Shown: positions 9,795-18,697, numbered from the stretch's first letter. The stretch is DNA of 41,819 bases from CAZQDP01 sp964592375 (GCA_964592375.1 CAZQDP010000011.1:1-41819); one strand, 5' to 3'. Translations and numbers: made by a program. Notes: generated by a model from the sequence alone, not told the origin.

Positions 9795-9878
9795 ATAGCA
9801 TCCTCCAATGTGGATTTTTTAGCAGCTCTTATCCGTTACTTTAATGCACTCCACATATTTTTTCGAAAGTATTTTATT

Positions 9879-9906
9879 AAGTGATGCATATATTGATGCA
9901 TCACTT
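9879..9906. repeat. 28-bp perfect inverted repeat upstream of the MFS gene
   Basis: AAGTGATGCAT, a 6-base spacer, then its exact complement. It sits between the end of the GrpB-like gene and the start of the MFS gene, 85 bases before the latter. On the minus strand no T tract follows, so it is not a clear terminator for the GrpB-like gene; on the plus strand a CTTCTTTTT tract follows but there is no plus-strand gene to end. An operator for an unlinked regulator of the transporter is possible. Confidence 0.6.
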
Positions 9907-9913
9907 CTTCTTT

Positions 9914-10489
9914 TTAAGCGAGGTACCTATTCTTCCACTGCTCCCTTGCAATACTTGTATATTTCATAATGAATTCGGTTTTAGCCATCGTGTATTCGTC
10001 GCGGTTATACCTATACCTTTGTTGAAGTGCAAGTTTTAGCGTGCCATACGCATCCGCAATATTCTTATTTGCCTTGAGATAATCCCTAAAATATAGTTCA
10101 TTCCAATCCCCTAAATATCGAATATGCAGATGAAATACTTTTTCTTCGAAGCCATTATTTGTATACCCCTTCATAAGTAGCATATGCGGCGGCGGATTAT
10201 CCGGCTTATACGCATAAATATAGCCGTTTTTTGTCAGCACTTCAATCAGTCGCTTTGTATCGCAATCATTTGTAATCTCGAGCAAAATATCCACCGTGGG
10301 TTTTGCCAATAATCCTTCAACGGCTGTGCTTCCCACAAGACTGACACGTTTAATATTTTCTTGCCCGATGACCCTTGTAAGCTGTTTTTCTTCCTCTGCA
10401 TACCATAATGCATAGCTTGCATGATGCTCTTTGAGAATAATGGGAAAAAGCTGCCACAATTGTTCATTTGTCATTTGTGATAATTCCAT
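9914..10489 (-). CDS. GrpB-family nucleotidyltransferase-like protein
   Basis: Protein of the GrpB (UPF0157) family, which has a nucleotidyltransferase fold; the true substrate of the family is not established. The start at 10489 (MELSQMTNEQLW) is chosen because GGAGGG lies 11 bases upstream; an in-frame ATG at 10543 would add 18 residues with no better site. About 191 residues remain. The diagnostic block is VSLVGSTAVEGLLAKPTVDILLEI (Gly-Ser then Asp), followed by HLHIRYLGDWNELYFRDYLKAN, which matches the family core where a histidine-containing strand precedes a helix. A consensus minus-strand promoter lies about 120 bases upstream, so it seems to be transcribed on its own. Confidence 0.85.
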   Translation of the reverse strand: MELSQMTNEQLWQLFPIILKEHHASYALWYAEEEKQLTRVIGQENIKRVSLVGSTAVEGLLAKPTVDILLEITNDCDTKRLIEVLTKNGYIYAYKPDNPPPHMLLMKGYTNNGFEEKVFHLHIRYLGDWNELYFRDYLKANKNIADAYGTLKLALQQRYRYNRDEYTMAKTEFIMKYTSIAREQWKNRYLA

Positions 10490-10611
10490 TGTATTCTGTT
10501 CCCTCCAAGTAAGTGCGGATAGAAACTCGCTGATCCTTTGCAATCATCCTTGAAATAGTATTGATATTATTTGCGCATCAGCAGTTTGTCTACTGTTCAG
10601 ATGCTACAGGA

Positions 10612-10640
10612 ATTATACCATATAGAGCGACTTCAGTCAA
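10612..10640 (-). promoter_or_regulatory. Sigma-A promoter for the GrpB-like gene
   Basis: Read on the minus strand, TTGACT and TATAAT are separated by exactly 17 bases. Transcription would begin near 10605, giving a leader of about 115 bases before the start at 10489. This separates the GrpB-like gene from the glycosyltransferase gene that ends at 10730. Confidence 0.85.
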
Positions 10641-10729
10641 TTGAATGATGCGAATAATCATATTACCGATATGCGATAATTGAAAGCAAAATGAAAAAGA
10701 AACTGAGCATATTGGCGCAAAGCTTAGCT

Positions 10730-12385
10730 TCATTGAAAAACCTCACGGATAAGTGTTTCCCACCGCTCTTCCCATATTGTTTTTGAAAAGCACTGCGCAA
10801 CCGCTAATGCTCTATTTCCAATGGTGTGCCTCAGCTCAGGATTGCTTGCAAGCTTTAGAATGAATTCTTTTACACTTTCTTTACTCACTTGCACCAAATA
10901 GCCATTATACCCTTGGAGAATTAAGTCAGTCAGTCCTCCAACCAGTCCTGCAATAACCGGCTTTGCACATGCCATGGCTTCCAGCAGAGAAAGTGATGTA
11001 CCTTCTGAGTATAAGGATGGGATTAGCACGATATCCGCATCTTTATAGGCTTTATTCATTTGATTCATTTCGTACCATGTGTAATCCACATTTGGGTAAT
11101 GCTTACAAAATAGCTCCATGTATTTTTCAGCATTGTCGGAAGCACCCCTTCCAACAAACGAAAAGCGAATATTGTGCTGCTTACTTGTCATCTCTGCGGC
11201 TAATTCCTTGCATATCCCCCATCCTCTTGCATTGCAAAGCCTTCTTGGATAAAGAACTCTCACGAAATCTTTATCCATAGTCGGTTCATCCGGCTGAAAA
11301 ACAGTGGTATCCACATAGTTGGGTATAAACACCTTTTTGCATTTTAGGAATGGGTTTACTGCATTGATCCAATTTATTGTATTGGTATCAACCGAAACCA
11401 ATACTTCAACATTATCAAGACCTTTAAAAAGTTGATTATACCAGCTCTCAGAGCGCCAGTAATCTCTCTGTGTTGAGTCCCACCAAATACCGTGACTAAT
11501 GCAGATGGAATTTGGCAGAACCATGGGATAGATGAGATCCATATTAAAATAGATGTGAAAGTCAAAATCCTTGGCAACCCTGGCAAAGGCACCATTGAGC
11601 TGAATATAAAAGTCTTTATCCGCTTCGGGATCGCTTAGGCCATGAATGATGATACCATCATATTCTCTTGTCCAATCTCCGCTTACTGTGGGTTGAAAGA
11701 CCTCAACATGATATCCAAGCGTTCCAAGCAGTTTCGCAAGATCTATGACATATCGCTCTCCACCCCCAAACAAACACCGATTTGCACTGAGCTGAAAGAA
11801 TTGAGGTGTGAGAATTGCTACGCAAGAGGTAGACGAATTCTTTCTTTTTTCAGGCACAGTGACAAGTTCGATCTCTAACCTAATTTGCACATCCTCCGCG
11901 TTTTGGCCTGCAATAGAGAAACCGAGTAGGGACTGCTCATCCGTTTCATTTTGTGCTTTTAAAAGCAGGCCAAAGTTGTTTTCGGGATTTTTTCGCCACT
12001 CGCCGAGTACCTGCGTAATGTCGAAGCTGATGTACTCCATGTATGTTATGCCGGCCCTTACATGGTTGCCTTTCCCCTCATTAAAAGAGGGCTGGTTTTC
12101 AAAACACACTCTCTTTTCATCCCAGTTTTCTATAATAGAATGAACACTAAAATAATTATCATACTGAAGGTAGTCGTTCCTCACGCAATAAAGCTGAAGA
12201 TGTGCACTAGCTACAACCGCACATTCAGGGATTGCGCTAAGCTCAAATTGCATGAGAATACGATAAATTATTCTATTATCAAAAAAGCCAGCAAACAAAC
12301 TTTTGGCATTGCAAAAATTTTTATTTTTGTAATAGCTATCGATAAATGTTTGCTTACTCGGATATAAAAAAAGACTGTTATTCAT
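10730..12385 (-). CDS. DNRLRE domain fused to GT4-type glycosyltransferase
   Basis: A 551-residue fusion. Residues about 1-180 resemble a DNRLRE (CBM96-like) beta domain: IDSYYKNKNFCNAKSLF, RILMQFELSAIP, SAHLQLYCVRND, a Trp-containing ENWDEKRVCFENQP and FDITQVLGEW. Such domains normally occur in secreted proteins, yet no signal peptide is present here. Residues about 185-551 are a GT-B retaining glycosyltransferase: FGGGERYVIDLAKLLG near 207, VLYPRRLCNARG, FSFVGRGASDN, and the donor-site E-x7-E within EGTSLSLLEAMA near 460. Its transferase half is closely similar to the second transferase module of the neighbouring 13631-16825 protein (shared SVDTNT, IPNYV, YPRRL and NGYL blocks). RBS AAGGTG is seven bases from the ATG. 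The acceptor is unknown; a surface or spore glycan is my inference. Confidence 0.82.
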   Translation of the reverse strand: MNNSLFLYPSKQTFIDSYYKNKNFCNAKSLFAGFFDNRIIYRILMQFELSAIPECAVVASAHLQLYCVRNDYLQYDNYFSVHSIIENWDEKRVCFENQPSFNEGKGNHVRAGITYMEYISFDITQVLGEWRKNPENNFGLLLKAQNETDEQSLLGFSIAGQNAEDVQIRLEIELVTVPEKRKNSSTSCVAILTPQFFQLSANRCLFGGGERYVIDLAKLLGTLGYHVEVFQPTVSGDWTREYDGIIIHGLSDPEADKDFYIQLNGAFARVAKDFDFHIYFNMDLIYPMVLPNSICISHGIWWDSTQRDYWRSESWYNQLFKGLDNVEVLVSVDTNTINWINAVNPFLKCKKVFIPNYVDTTVFQPDEPTMDKDFVRVLYPRRLCNARGWGICKELAAEMTSKQHNIRFSFVGRGASDNAEKYMELFCKHYPNVDYTWYEMNQMNKAYKDADIVLIPSLYSEGTSLSLLEAMACAKPVIAGLVGGLTDLILQGYNGYLVQVSKESVKEFILKLASNPELRHTIGNRALAVAQCFSKTIWEERWETLIREVFQ

Positions 12386-12432
12386 GATATATCACCTTTT
12401 ATAGCTATAAGATTTTACGCTACCTATCTGTA

Positions 12433-13443
12433 TCATTGCCCAATTACATGGCTTTGTATTTCTTCTTTAAGCTGAATAATCCTATCCATACTTTTTCTTT
12501 GCATCTGCTCAATGGCTATTTTCTCTTTGATGTACAGACGCTTACTATCTTGCAAAAAAGCGTCAATCCTTTGCTTGATATCCTCAAGTGGCATATCATA
12601 ATCACTGATATAGTAATCCGAATGAATTGCCTTATGCAAATTTCTTACCTTAGAGAGCTTGCTGAAGCTAAAGGAAGGCACTCCTGCGCGCATAGCAGCA
12701 ATCACAGGGTGCAGCTTAAATGAAATGAGATAGTCGAGGGATTGTATCATGCTATATGTCATCTCAATGTCAAATTGATGCCAAAGCAGGTTTGCTTCGG
12801 AGTTTGGCATGCACTCTATTACTGTCTTATAGAGCGTTTCACACATATCCATGTCCGAATATAAGTTATTTTTGTTTACAACAGGGATAAATACAAGGTG
12901 ATAATCCTTCATGACAAGGTGTTTTAGTATCAATAGCATCATCTGATAAGGAAAATCGTCGTATACATAGATGCAAATACCTATGGTTTTTTTTGAGGAT
13001 AGTTTTCCAATGGGGTAACATGGCTCCTGATATGCAAAAACAATATCAGGAGCAACTTCAATGCTTTTATGAAAGCAAAATTCTTTTGCTATATTTGCCG
13101 AATGATCGTCCCGATACACCGTGTTTACTGCGCTATTTATTCTCTCCCTGTTCTTTTTTATTTCCTCCTTCGGCCATGTTGCGTGGTTATAGTAATCTAC
13201 AATACCCACTCCGTAAAGCCATGTGGGTATATGAGCTAACTGCAGCGGAAAATATCCCTCATTAAAGCAATATGGCTGAATTAGATCTCCTCCACCGATA
13301 ATAACAGCTTCAATTTTATTCGCGTCAAGGCATGGCACCCATTGAAACACATTGTGCTTTGAAAATAGCTGCTTGAATGTTTTCAGAAATAATTCATCCC
13401 CAAAGTTACCTAAACCATAGTAGCCACATACACATATATTCAT
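12433..13443 (-). CDS. Polysaccharide pyruvyl transferase family protein
   Basis: Member of the PF04230 family (CsaB/WcaK type), which transfers a pyruvyl group from phosphoenolpyruvate to a glycan sugar, forming a ketal; in several Gram-positives this creates the ligand for SLH domains. The 336 residues open with the family signature NICVCGYYGLGNFGDELFL, followed by AVIIGGGDLIQPY and, near the C-terminus, LDYLISFKLHPVIAAMRAGVPSF (given here in parts: ISFKLHPVIAAMRAGVP), the conserved HxxI block. RBS AAGGAG lies six bases before the ATG. It is immediately upstream of, and codirectional with, the DNRLRE-transferase gene, with 47 bases between. Similar proteins also act as general transferases, so pyruvylation is likely rather than proven. 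Confidence 0.85.
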   Translation of the reverse strand: MNICVCGYYGLGNFGDELFLKTFKQLFSKHNVFQWVPCLDANKIEAVIIGGGDLIQPYCFNEGYFPLQLAHIPTWLYGVGIVDYYNHATWPKEEIKKNRERINSAVNTVYRDDHSANIAKEFCFHKSIEVAPDIVFAYQEPCYPIGKLSSKKTIGICIYVYDDFPYQMMLLILKHLVMKDYHLVFIPVVNKNNLYSDMDMCETLYKTVIECMPNSEANLLWHQFDIEMTYSMIQSLDYLISFKLHPVIAAMRAGVPSFSFSKLSKVRNLHKAIHSDYYISDYDMPLEDIKQRIDAFLQDSKRLYIKEKIAIEQMQRKSMDRIIQLKEEIQSHVIGQ

Positions 13444-13478
13444 GATTATTCTCCTTGAAGATTGCAGAAAAGTCTATT

Positions 13479-13506
13479 TATTATATGAGTGAAACACAAT
13501 AAAAGT
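13479..13506 (-). promoter_or_regulatory. Candidate sigma-K promoter before the pyruvyl transferase
   Basis: On the minus strand, CATATAATA fits the sigma-K minus-10 pattern CATANNNTA, and an AC dinucleotide lies 17 bases upstream as in the AC-N16/17 minus-35 element. It is 36 bases before the pyruvyl transferase start. Sigma K acts in the mother cell late in sporulation. The minus-35 element is short, so chance matches occur. Confidence 0.45.
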
Positions 13507-13630
13507 ACCACAATCAACATGTCTATCCATAATCAACAAAAAACAATGACTTGCATATATGATAATGATAGCATTTTTTTATATGTCTATTCCATTTGAC
13601 CAAAGAATGTAAAAAAGGGAGTTTTTTTGA

Positions 13631-16600
13631 ATGAATGAAATTGTAATCACACCGCAGTCAGATTTATATATAGCAAGAGCCGAGGAAAATAAAAATTTCG
13701 GTGATGCCCAATATCTATTCGTAAGCAGATTTACCAATGAAGATGATATATACAGGTCTATGATAAAATTTGATTTTCGTGGTGTTAACGAACGCTTGCC
13801 TTCCAATGCGAAGTTAGAATCAGCTGTTTTACAGTTGACCATATGCCGCAATGATGTTGACCGCATCACAAATAGCATATCTGTTCGTGTGCATCCATTA
13901 TCCGCCGACTTTGATATGAGCACTGCCATGTGGAATACGCAGCCGGAAATGCAAACACAAAGCGTTGCTGAGCTAATGATTGATTCCGGATATATTGGCG
14001 AAGCACATGTTGACATAACAGATCTTGCGCAGGGATGGTTTGATGGATCAATCAAAAATCATGGTATCATGCTATGCGGTAATGAGAATGAAAGCAGCAT
14101 TGTCGCCTTCACAGGAATGCGGTTTGGCGACAGCAGCACATGGCCTTTGCTGATTTTAAAATTTGCAGGAACCAATTTAAAGGATCAAGGAACGCTCCAA
14201 ACCTTTTGGGAACTATACAAGTTTAAAAAAAATTATTTCCAAAGCTTTCTCCAAGCACCTTTCTCGCAGGAGACGGAAATGGTGGCAAAACTTATCAAAG
14301 GTAAAAAATATAAGGGTATCATCGTTTACCCTACCGCAGTATTCTGGGAACCGATACAGCGCCCTCAGCAGATACTCAAAGAGTTCGCGAAAAGAGGATA
14401 TTTATGCTTCTTTTGCGACCCTTATAATGAACAATTCTCTGCTTTTGAGGTTTATGAAAATCTCATTATCGTAAATCAGGAGGGAGCTCTGCTTCCTCTA
14501 CTCAGAACAAAGACGGTCATCGTTCTTTGTAGCTGGTTGATACAAATGGCATGGGCTGATTTATTGCCAAATAAAGTGCTTTGGTATGACATCCTCGACC
14601 AATTAGAGTTTTTCACAATGTATGACCAAGGGATGCTGGAAAAGCATAATCAAGTGCAATTTGAAGCTGAAATTTTAACTTATTCAGCACATGAACTGAA
14701 AAAATATGTTTCGGGTAACCCGAATGCAATATATTTGCCAAATGCCTGCAACTATGAAGATTTCAACCTGGCTGATAATCAATCTATTCCAAACTCCATC
14801 GCGCAGGCGAAGGCCGCCGGCAAAAAAATTATCGGATATTTTGGAGCGGTGGAGGAATGGTTTGATACAGATCTTATCAATACGCTGGCTCAGAAAAATC
14901 CAAGCTGGCATTTTTTCATTATTGGAAAGTGTGGAATTACTACCGATAAATTTGCAATGGAGAATATTGAACTCACAGGACTACTACCTTATGATGCGCT
15001 TTATCAATACGCTCGTCATTTTGATGTAGGGATTATTCCATTTATCGTAAGTGAACTTACAAATGCAGTTTCTCCCGTAAAGTTCTTTGAGTATTCTTCC
15101 CTTGGGATACCGGTGGTAAGCAGCCCAATTTCTGAAATGCGTGATTATGCGTGTGATTGGGTTGGCATTGCGCAGGATAGTAACAGCTTTGAAAAGCATA
15201 TCAAAAGATGTTTGGATAGCAATATAAAGGAATTGGCCTACCATGGCGGAAAGAAGTTCGCTATGGAGAACCAATGGAGCAATCGGGTAGATATCATCGA
15301 AAACGCTCTTGCTTTAAACCCACTTTGTTGGAAGGTTTATTCAAATATCTGGAATGCCTCTTGCGCCAATGTTATGGCAGTGGCATTTCTTGATTTTGAT
15401 GGAAAGAACTTTTTTGCCGGAGGTGCCGAAAGGTATCTGCTTGACCTTGCAGATGTTTTTCGGGCGCATGGCATTACTCTCAATATATATCAGTATGGCA
15501 AAAGCACATGGATGAGACGAATGAGTGGGATGAATATTATCTCGCTTGCGCAGCAAAAGGAATATACCTCCGAAGAGGAAGTGATGGATAATCATTTGCT
15601 TTTCAACAGAGCATTCTATGACATTTCGAACGAGAGCACAGCGGTGAATCTATACTCTGCATTTTGGCTTGGTATCCCATATAACGCCAAGCCCAGCATT
15701 GGAATAAGCCATGGCGTATCATGGGATTATCGAACCTGCAAATTTTACGATGGCAATTCATTTTGGCTCAATAATGGCAGGTACATTGATGCCGCAAGAC
15801 AATCCGACCTTATGATTTCGGTGGATACCAATACCGCAAACTGGTTCCAGACAATTGATTATGATGTTGGAATGAACACCGTTGTTATTCCGAATTATGT
15901 TAACCTAAACCAATTTAAGCCTGCTGTTCATTTCGAAAAGCAGGATGATAAAGTTGTGATCCTCTACCCAAGAAGACTATATGATGCACGCGGTTTTTAC
16001 CTCGTCCTTGAAATACTGGATACCGTTCTATCTAAATATCCTTTTGTTGATTTTCATTTTGTCGGCAGAGGAACCAAGGAGGACACCGAAAACTTACTAA
16101 AGAAAATTTCTGCATGGGGTGAGCGAATTAAATGGTATTCCCTCCTTCCGGAGGAAATGCCAAAAGCATACCAGCAAGCGGATATTACTTTAATTCCCAC
16201 TTTATACTCTGAGGGCACAAGCTTATCCTGCCTTGAGGCAATGGCCTCCGGTAATGCAATTATTGCCACCCGCATAGGTGGCCTTTCAGACTTGGTCATC
16301 AGCGGCTATAATGGCTACCTGATCAATCCTCATGCAGATGAACTTCTTTGGGGGATTGAAAATTTGTTAGCCGATAAAAATCAAATGGCATACTTTAAAA
16401 ATAATGGCGTGCAAATTGCGCAAGCCTTTTCAAAAGAGAAATGGGAAAGAGCGTGGAGCAGTATCATTCAAGCATATGCCTTGCATGATACTGTCAGTCC
16501 CCCAAGTCGTCTTGTGTCCCTATATCTAGATCAAGAAGCAAACTGGGATTTTTGCAAACTTGGCAAGTTAATTGGTTGGTTTTTAGAAAATGGAGATATC

Positions 16601-16825
16601 GTATATATTAGGGTCAAAAATCATGGAAAAGCATGGTTTCAAAGCTTTGGCAGGATTCAATGGCTTGAATGGGATGAAGAAGATCTCCAAAAGCCGGATT
16701 TCATTTTAGCAGATGAGAAAAGTGCGGAGGATTTGGTGATCCCTGCAAATATTATTATTTCAAGAAATTGGCTAGATGAATTCTGCCAGGCTCCCCAAGC
16801 GTGTTTTCAAAAAATGAAAGAATAG
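13631..16825 (+). CDS. DNRLRE domain fused to two glycosyltransferase modules
   Basis: A 1064-residue multidomain protein. Residues about 1-190 resemble a DNRLRE-type beta domain (NFGDAQYLFVSRF, RSMIKFDFRGVNERLPS, AVLQLTICRND, HVDITDLAQGWFDG), without a signal peptide. Residues about 225-565 form a first GT-B-like module (PTAVFWEPIQRPQQILKEFA, IGYFGAVEEWFDTDL, FFEYSSLGIPVVSSP near 484). Residues about 580-955 form a second GT4 module (FFAGGAERYLLDLA near 594, SVDTNTANW, ILYPRRLYDARG, FHFVGRGTKEDT, EGTSLSCLEAMASG near 860). The last 100 residues are unassigned. The second module is paralogous to the transferase of the 10730-12385 protein. It starts at ATG with GGGAG about ten bases upstream, divergent from the pyruvyl transferase, and ends two bases from the end of the next, convergent gene. 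It could add two sugars in sequence. Confidence 0.82.
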   Translation: MNEIVITPQSDLYIARAEENKNFGDAQYLFVSRFTNEDDIYRSMIKFDFRGVNERLPSNAKLESAVLQLTICRNDVDRITNSISVRVHPLSADFDMSTAMWNTQPEMQTQSVAELMIDSGYIGEAHVDITDLAQGWFDGSIKNHGIMLCGNENESSIVAFTGMRFGDSSTWPLLILKFAGTNLKDQGTLQTFWELYKFKKNYFQSFLQAPFSQETEMVAKLIKGKKYKGIIVYPTAVFWEPIQRPQQILKEFAKRGYLCFFCDPYNEQFSAFEVYENLIIVNQEGALLPLLRTKTVIVLCSWLIQMAWADLLPNKVLWYDILDQLEFFTMYDQGMLEKHNQVQFEAEILTYSAHELKKYVSGNPNAIYLPNACNYEDFNLADNQSIPNSIAQAKAAGKKIIGYFGAVEEWFDTDLINTLAQKNPSWHFFIIGKCGITTDKFAMENIELTGLLPYDALYQYARHFDVGIIPFIVSELTNAVSPVKFFEYSSLGIPVVSSPISEMRDYACDWVGIAQDSNSFEKHIKRCLDSNIKELAYHGGKKFAMENQWSNRVDIIENALALNPLCWKVYSNIWNASCANVMAVAFLDFDGKNFFAGGAERYLLDLADVFRAHGITLNIYQYGKSTWMRRMSGMNIISLAQQKEYTSEEEVMDNHLLFNRAFYDISNESTAVNLYSAFWLGIPYNAKPSIGISHGVSWDYRTCKFYDGNSFWLNNGRYIDAARQSDLMISVDTNTANWFQTIDYDVGMNTVVIPNYVNLNQFKPAVHFEKQDDKVVILYPRRLYDARGFYLVLEILDTVLSKYPFVDFHFVGRGTKEDTENLLKKISAWGERIKWYSLLPEEMPKAYQQADITLIPTLYSEGTSLSCLEAMASGNAIIATRIGGLSDLVISGYNGYLINPHADELLWGIENLLADKNQMAYFKNNGVQIAQAFSKEKWERAWSSIIQAYALHDTVSPPSRLVSLYLDQEANWDFCKLGKLIGWFLENGDIVYIRVKNHGKAWFQSFGRIQWLEWDEEDLQKPDFILADEKSAEDLVIPANIIISRNWLDEFCQAPQACFQKMKE

Positions 16826-16827
16826 GG

Positions 16828-17802
16828 TCAAATCATTTTTAAATATACGTTGTAAAGCTTTTGCAGGCAATGTTCCCACCGAAAGTTTTGCTGCATACAC
16901 TCCATGAGTTTGGGCTGGAGGTCGTTGATAAGCGCTCTTTGAATAGCGTTTTCAATATCACACTCATCATAAGGGCTGCAATATTGTGCTAAATCTTCAA
17001 AATATTCTTTGGTACCACCTTCACAGGTTGTCACAATATTGCAGCCACATGCAGCCGCTTCCAGACTGGATAAGCCTGGCGTTTCCACAAAGCTTGGCAA
17101 AATGTGCAGGCTTGCTTGGGTATATGCATCAATCAGCTGATCCTTTTGCAAAAACCCAAGGTACTCGACATTGCTATATTCCATGCATTGATTAAAATAT
17201 AGCTTATTATTTACATTGCCTGCAAGTGCAAGCCGCAAACCCAACCGACTGCAAACCCTTGCAAGGACAAGCTGATTTTTACGCGGACAAATTCTAGCAA
17301 CACATAAGAGCTGCGGAACCTTTATTTTATGCTCATTTCCACTTGCAATGAATATCTCATCTACTCCATTATAAATTATTTCACATGGCAAATCCCATCC
17401 AAACGCAGTTTGTAGGCATTCCTTTTCGGCTGTGCCTGAAGGAAATATTGCTCTGCAAGCATGTAAAATACGCTTTCTTCTGTTGTTGTCCCTCTCCCAA
17501 ATGATTATTCTATCTTTGCTACCCATATGTGCATAATACTTGCACAAATTCCAGTAAATGGGAGTAATGACAATTGGTCGATTTGCCCTTAGCGCTCTTT
17601 CAAAATACTCTTCGGTCTCCAATACTGCCGTTAAGTTAAATAGATGGATGATATCATACTTTGAAAAGTCGTCTTCAACTCCGTGGTTGATGGTTGCTTG
17701 CACGCCAATTGCATTCATATATTTTGCCGTCTGCAGAATTTGCTCCGAATCCCCTGCATAACTCTTTAAATAATTTCTTCGTATACACAATAATACTTTC
17801 AT
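16828..17802 (-). CDS. Glycosyltransferase, GT4 family
   Basis: A 324-residue GT-B enzyme that would transfer a sugar from a nucleotide donor in the cytoplasm. The N-terminal acceptor domain is short (KVLLCIRRNYLKSYAGDSEQ), with the phrase YDIIHLFNLTAV. The C-terminal donor domain shows CEIIYNGVDEIF, LLCVARICPRKNQ, LRLALAGNVNNK, ASLHILPSFVETPGLSSLEA with the E-x7-E motif, and a closing EGGTKEYFED. It lies convergent to the two-module transferase gene and divergent from the cysteine-rich protein gene, inside the glycan cluster. The ribosome binding site is weak (GTGGTG). Acceptor and donor are unknown. Rather short for the family but complete at both ends. Confidence 0.85.
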   Translation of the reverse strand: MKVLLCIRRNYLKSYAGDSEQILQTAKYMNAIGVQATINHGVEDDFSKYDIIHLFNLTAVLETEEYFERALRANRPIVITPIYWNLCKYYAHMGSKDRIIIWERDNNRRKRILHACRAIFPSGTAEKECLQTAFGWDLPCEIIYNGVDEIFIASGNEHKIKVPQLLCVARICPRKNQLVLARVCSRLGLRLALAGNVNNKLYFNQCMEYSNVEYLGFLQKDQLIDAYTQASLHILPSFVETPGLSSLEAAACGCNIVTTCEGGTKEYFEDLAQYCSPYDECDIENAIQRALINDLQPKLMECMQQNFRWEHCLQKLYNVYLKMI

Positions 17803-17890
17803 ATTTTCACCACTTTCGATGTAGATTAATATTATATAAGGCGAGGTGTTTTCTTTATCCTTGTAAAAACGAATGGTGAGGAGGTTTCAT

Positions 17891-18697
17891 GTGTCATATA
17901 TAAACAAGCCATGTGGATCACACCAGAAAAATGATTTAAACGAGTGTATACTCACCTCTAAAATATATGACCAATTACTTTTTAGAGATTGTGATCGTTT
18001 TGGTCCTGCAATATCTAACCAGAAATGTGACTGTGTGATTGTCGACCCATGTGATGAGCATGAATTTATAGGCGACATTATATATGTAGGCATGCCAATC
18101 AATTTGCCAATGAGCGTAAAAAATGCAAAAATGATGATTGACAGCTTTACTATTCAAGACATTAAAATCCTCGATATCGCTCCGTCTCATATCAAAGATG
18201 GATATTGGAGCGTAGAGGTAGAGATTGATATAAGTGTAAATATCCAGTTGTACTATGATAATATGCAGCTTTTAAAAATAAGATGCTATCCATATCATTT
18301 TTGCAAAAAAACAGATATGGATCATATTTGTGCCAAAGTCAAAGTAAATCAAAGCTTTTTTCTCTTTGGTTCAAAAACGGAGGCCGTCGCTATGGCTTCC
18401 GACATTGCAATAAATGGTGCTACCTGCATAAAAGATACGCCGCATGTGATGATAAAGGCGCAAGCATATCCGCTTGATGTATTCCTTGTTGAAGTAAATA
18501 ATCCACTGAATTGTGACAGCGTATTTGATTTCACCTATGAAGAGCCACAAAAACAAATATTCATCAAAGCAGGGTTATTTGAAGAGGTAAATATGTTCCG
18601 ATATCTTAACCTTTGCGTAGAATCAAATGGAATATGCAAACCACAGGAAAGCGTCTATCCCGTCGAGGACGTTTGCCAGCTTTTTCAAATGGAATAA
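17891..18697 (+). CDS. Cysteine-rich protein, likely spore-associated
   Basis: The GTG at 17891 is the probable start: GAGGAGG lies just upstream and would itself be translated (as VRR) if the in-frame ATG at 17873 were used. About 268 residues with 14 cysteines, no signal peptide and no membrane helix. Features: an N-terminal ECILTSKIYDQLLFRDCDRFGP block, a middle beta-rich half (SFTIQDIKILDIAPSHIKDGYW), and a C-terminal MFRYLNLCVESNGICKPQ. From memory this pattern (KxxD...DC near the start, then GxWxV, then a closing LVESxGxCxPxE) recurs in an uncharacterised clostridial family; I know no proven function. The cysteine content suits a cross-linked spore layer. The gene stands at the edge of the glycosyltransferase cluster, which supports but does not prove a surface role. 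Confidence 0.6.
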   Translation: MSYINKPCGSHQKNDLNECILTSKIYDQLLFRDCDRFGPAISNQKCDCVIVDPCDEHEFIGDIIYVGMPINLPMSVKNAKMMIDSFTIQDIKILDIAPSHIKDGYWSVEVEIDISVNIQLYYDNMQLLKIRCYPYHFCKKTDMDHICAKVKVNQSFFLFGSKTEAVAMASDIAINGATCIKDTPHVMIKAQAYPLDVFLVEVNNPLNCDSVFDFTYEEPQKQIFIKAGLFEEVNMFRYLNLCVESNGICKPQESVYPVEDVCQLFQME

